Part shown: positions 6,723 through 6,762 of the stretch, piece after piece
Numbering within the stretch: the first letter of the stretch is position 1
How the letters are laid out: each line of letters opens with the position of its first letter
NCBI GenBank assembly: GCA_964368075.1
Contig: CAYJAD010000087.1
Location: 1 to 6,762, forward strand
Length of the DNA: 6,762 nt
Source: CAYJAD01 sp964368075
GTDB taxonomy: Bacteria > Desulfobacterota > Desulfovibrionia > Desulfovibrionales > Desulfovibrionaceae
Direction: 5' to 3'
Notes under the pieces: model-generated
What the model was told of the DNA's origin: nothing
Databases searched by the model: none
What the model saw: the letters and a program-made list of their open reading frames with translations, nothing else
Position numbers and translations under genes: made by a program

Positions 6723-6762
6723 ATGATTTTTCTGGGGAGGGGAACTTTTTTTAGGAAAAAAA
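6723..6762 (+). CDS. Possible 5' end of a further gene, cut by the window edge
   Basis: An ATG at 6723 opens a frame to the window end, reading MIFLGRGTFFRKK. AGGGAGAG (6706-6713) lies about 10 nt upstream and could be its ribosome site. An in-frame ATG at 6702, directly after the tssG stop, lacks such a site. Only 13 codons are visible, so no family can be named; in T6SS operons a baseplate, tssA-like or accessory gene would be usual here. The alternative is that 6701-6762 is an untranslated leader: GGGGAGGGG (6734-6742) and AGGA (6753-6756) could serve a start just beyond the edge. The low number of codons makes this a weak call. Confidence 0.25.
   Translation, partial: MIFLGRGTFFRKK

Noticed and set aside
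6746..6762. Terminator after tssG (T7-AGG-A7)
   Set aside because: The pairing is only A:T with a 3-nt loop and no GC stem, so it would be a very weak structure; homopolymers are common in this sequence.

Overview
The window is a stretch of a type VI secretion system (T6SS) core operon. All genes lie on the + strand, in the order tssC (3' end only), hcp/tssD, tssH (clpV), tssF, tssG. These genes encode sheath, tube, recycling ATPase and baseplate parts of the contractile injection machine. Each assignment rests on family-typical protein motifs read from the translations; no database search was possible. No RNA genes, insertion sequences or CRISPR arrays were seen.

Layout: 1-314 is the last ~104 codons of tssC. 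315-399 is an 85-nt gap ending in a strong Shine-Dalgarno. 400-879 is hcp. 880-1028 is a ~150-nt gap with two stem-loops. 1029-3797 is tssH, a two-ATPase AAA+ unfoldase. 3819-5537 is tssF, 21 nt after tssH and without a clear ribosome site. 5501-6700 is tssG, overlapping the tssF end by 37 nt. 6701-6762 holds either the first codons or the leader of a further gene that runs off the edge.

How the parts fit together: TssC (with TssB, presumably upstream) forms the contractile sheath around the Hcp tube. TssF and TssG form part of the baseplate wedge on which tube and sheath assemble. TssH/ClpV disassembles the contracted sheath so that its subunits can be reused. tssE, tssK, the membrane complex (tssJLM), vgrG and any effector/immunity genes are not in this window.

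Organism: a Gram-negative bacterium with moderate-to-low GC, AT-rich spacers and homopolymer-rich coding sequence. The protein set is the classical proteobacterial-type T6SS (Hcp1-like Hcp, ClpV present) rather than the Bacteroidetes or Francisella forms. A host-associated, low-GC proteobacterium or Desulfobacterota member is plausible, but the sequence alone does not settle the genus. I do not see a new system here. The less ordinary points are the gene order (tssH between hcp and tssF, no tssE), a long acidic low-complexity linker in ClpV, a cysteine cluster in Hcp, an extra segment in TssG and the hairpins after hcp.
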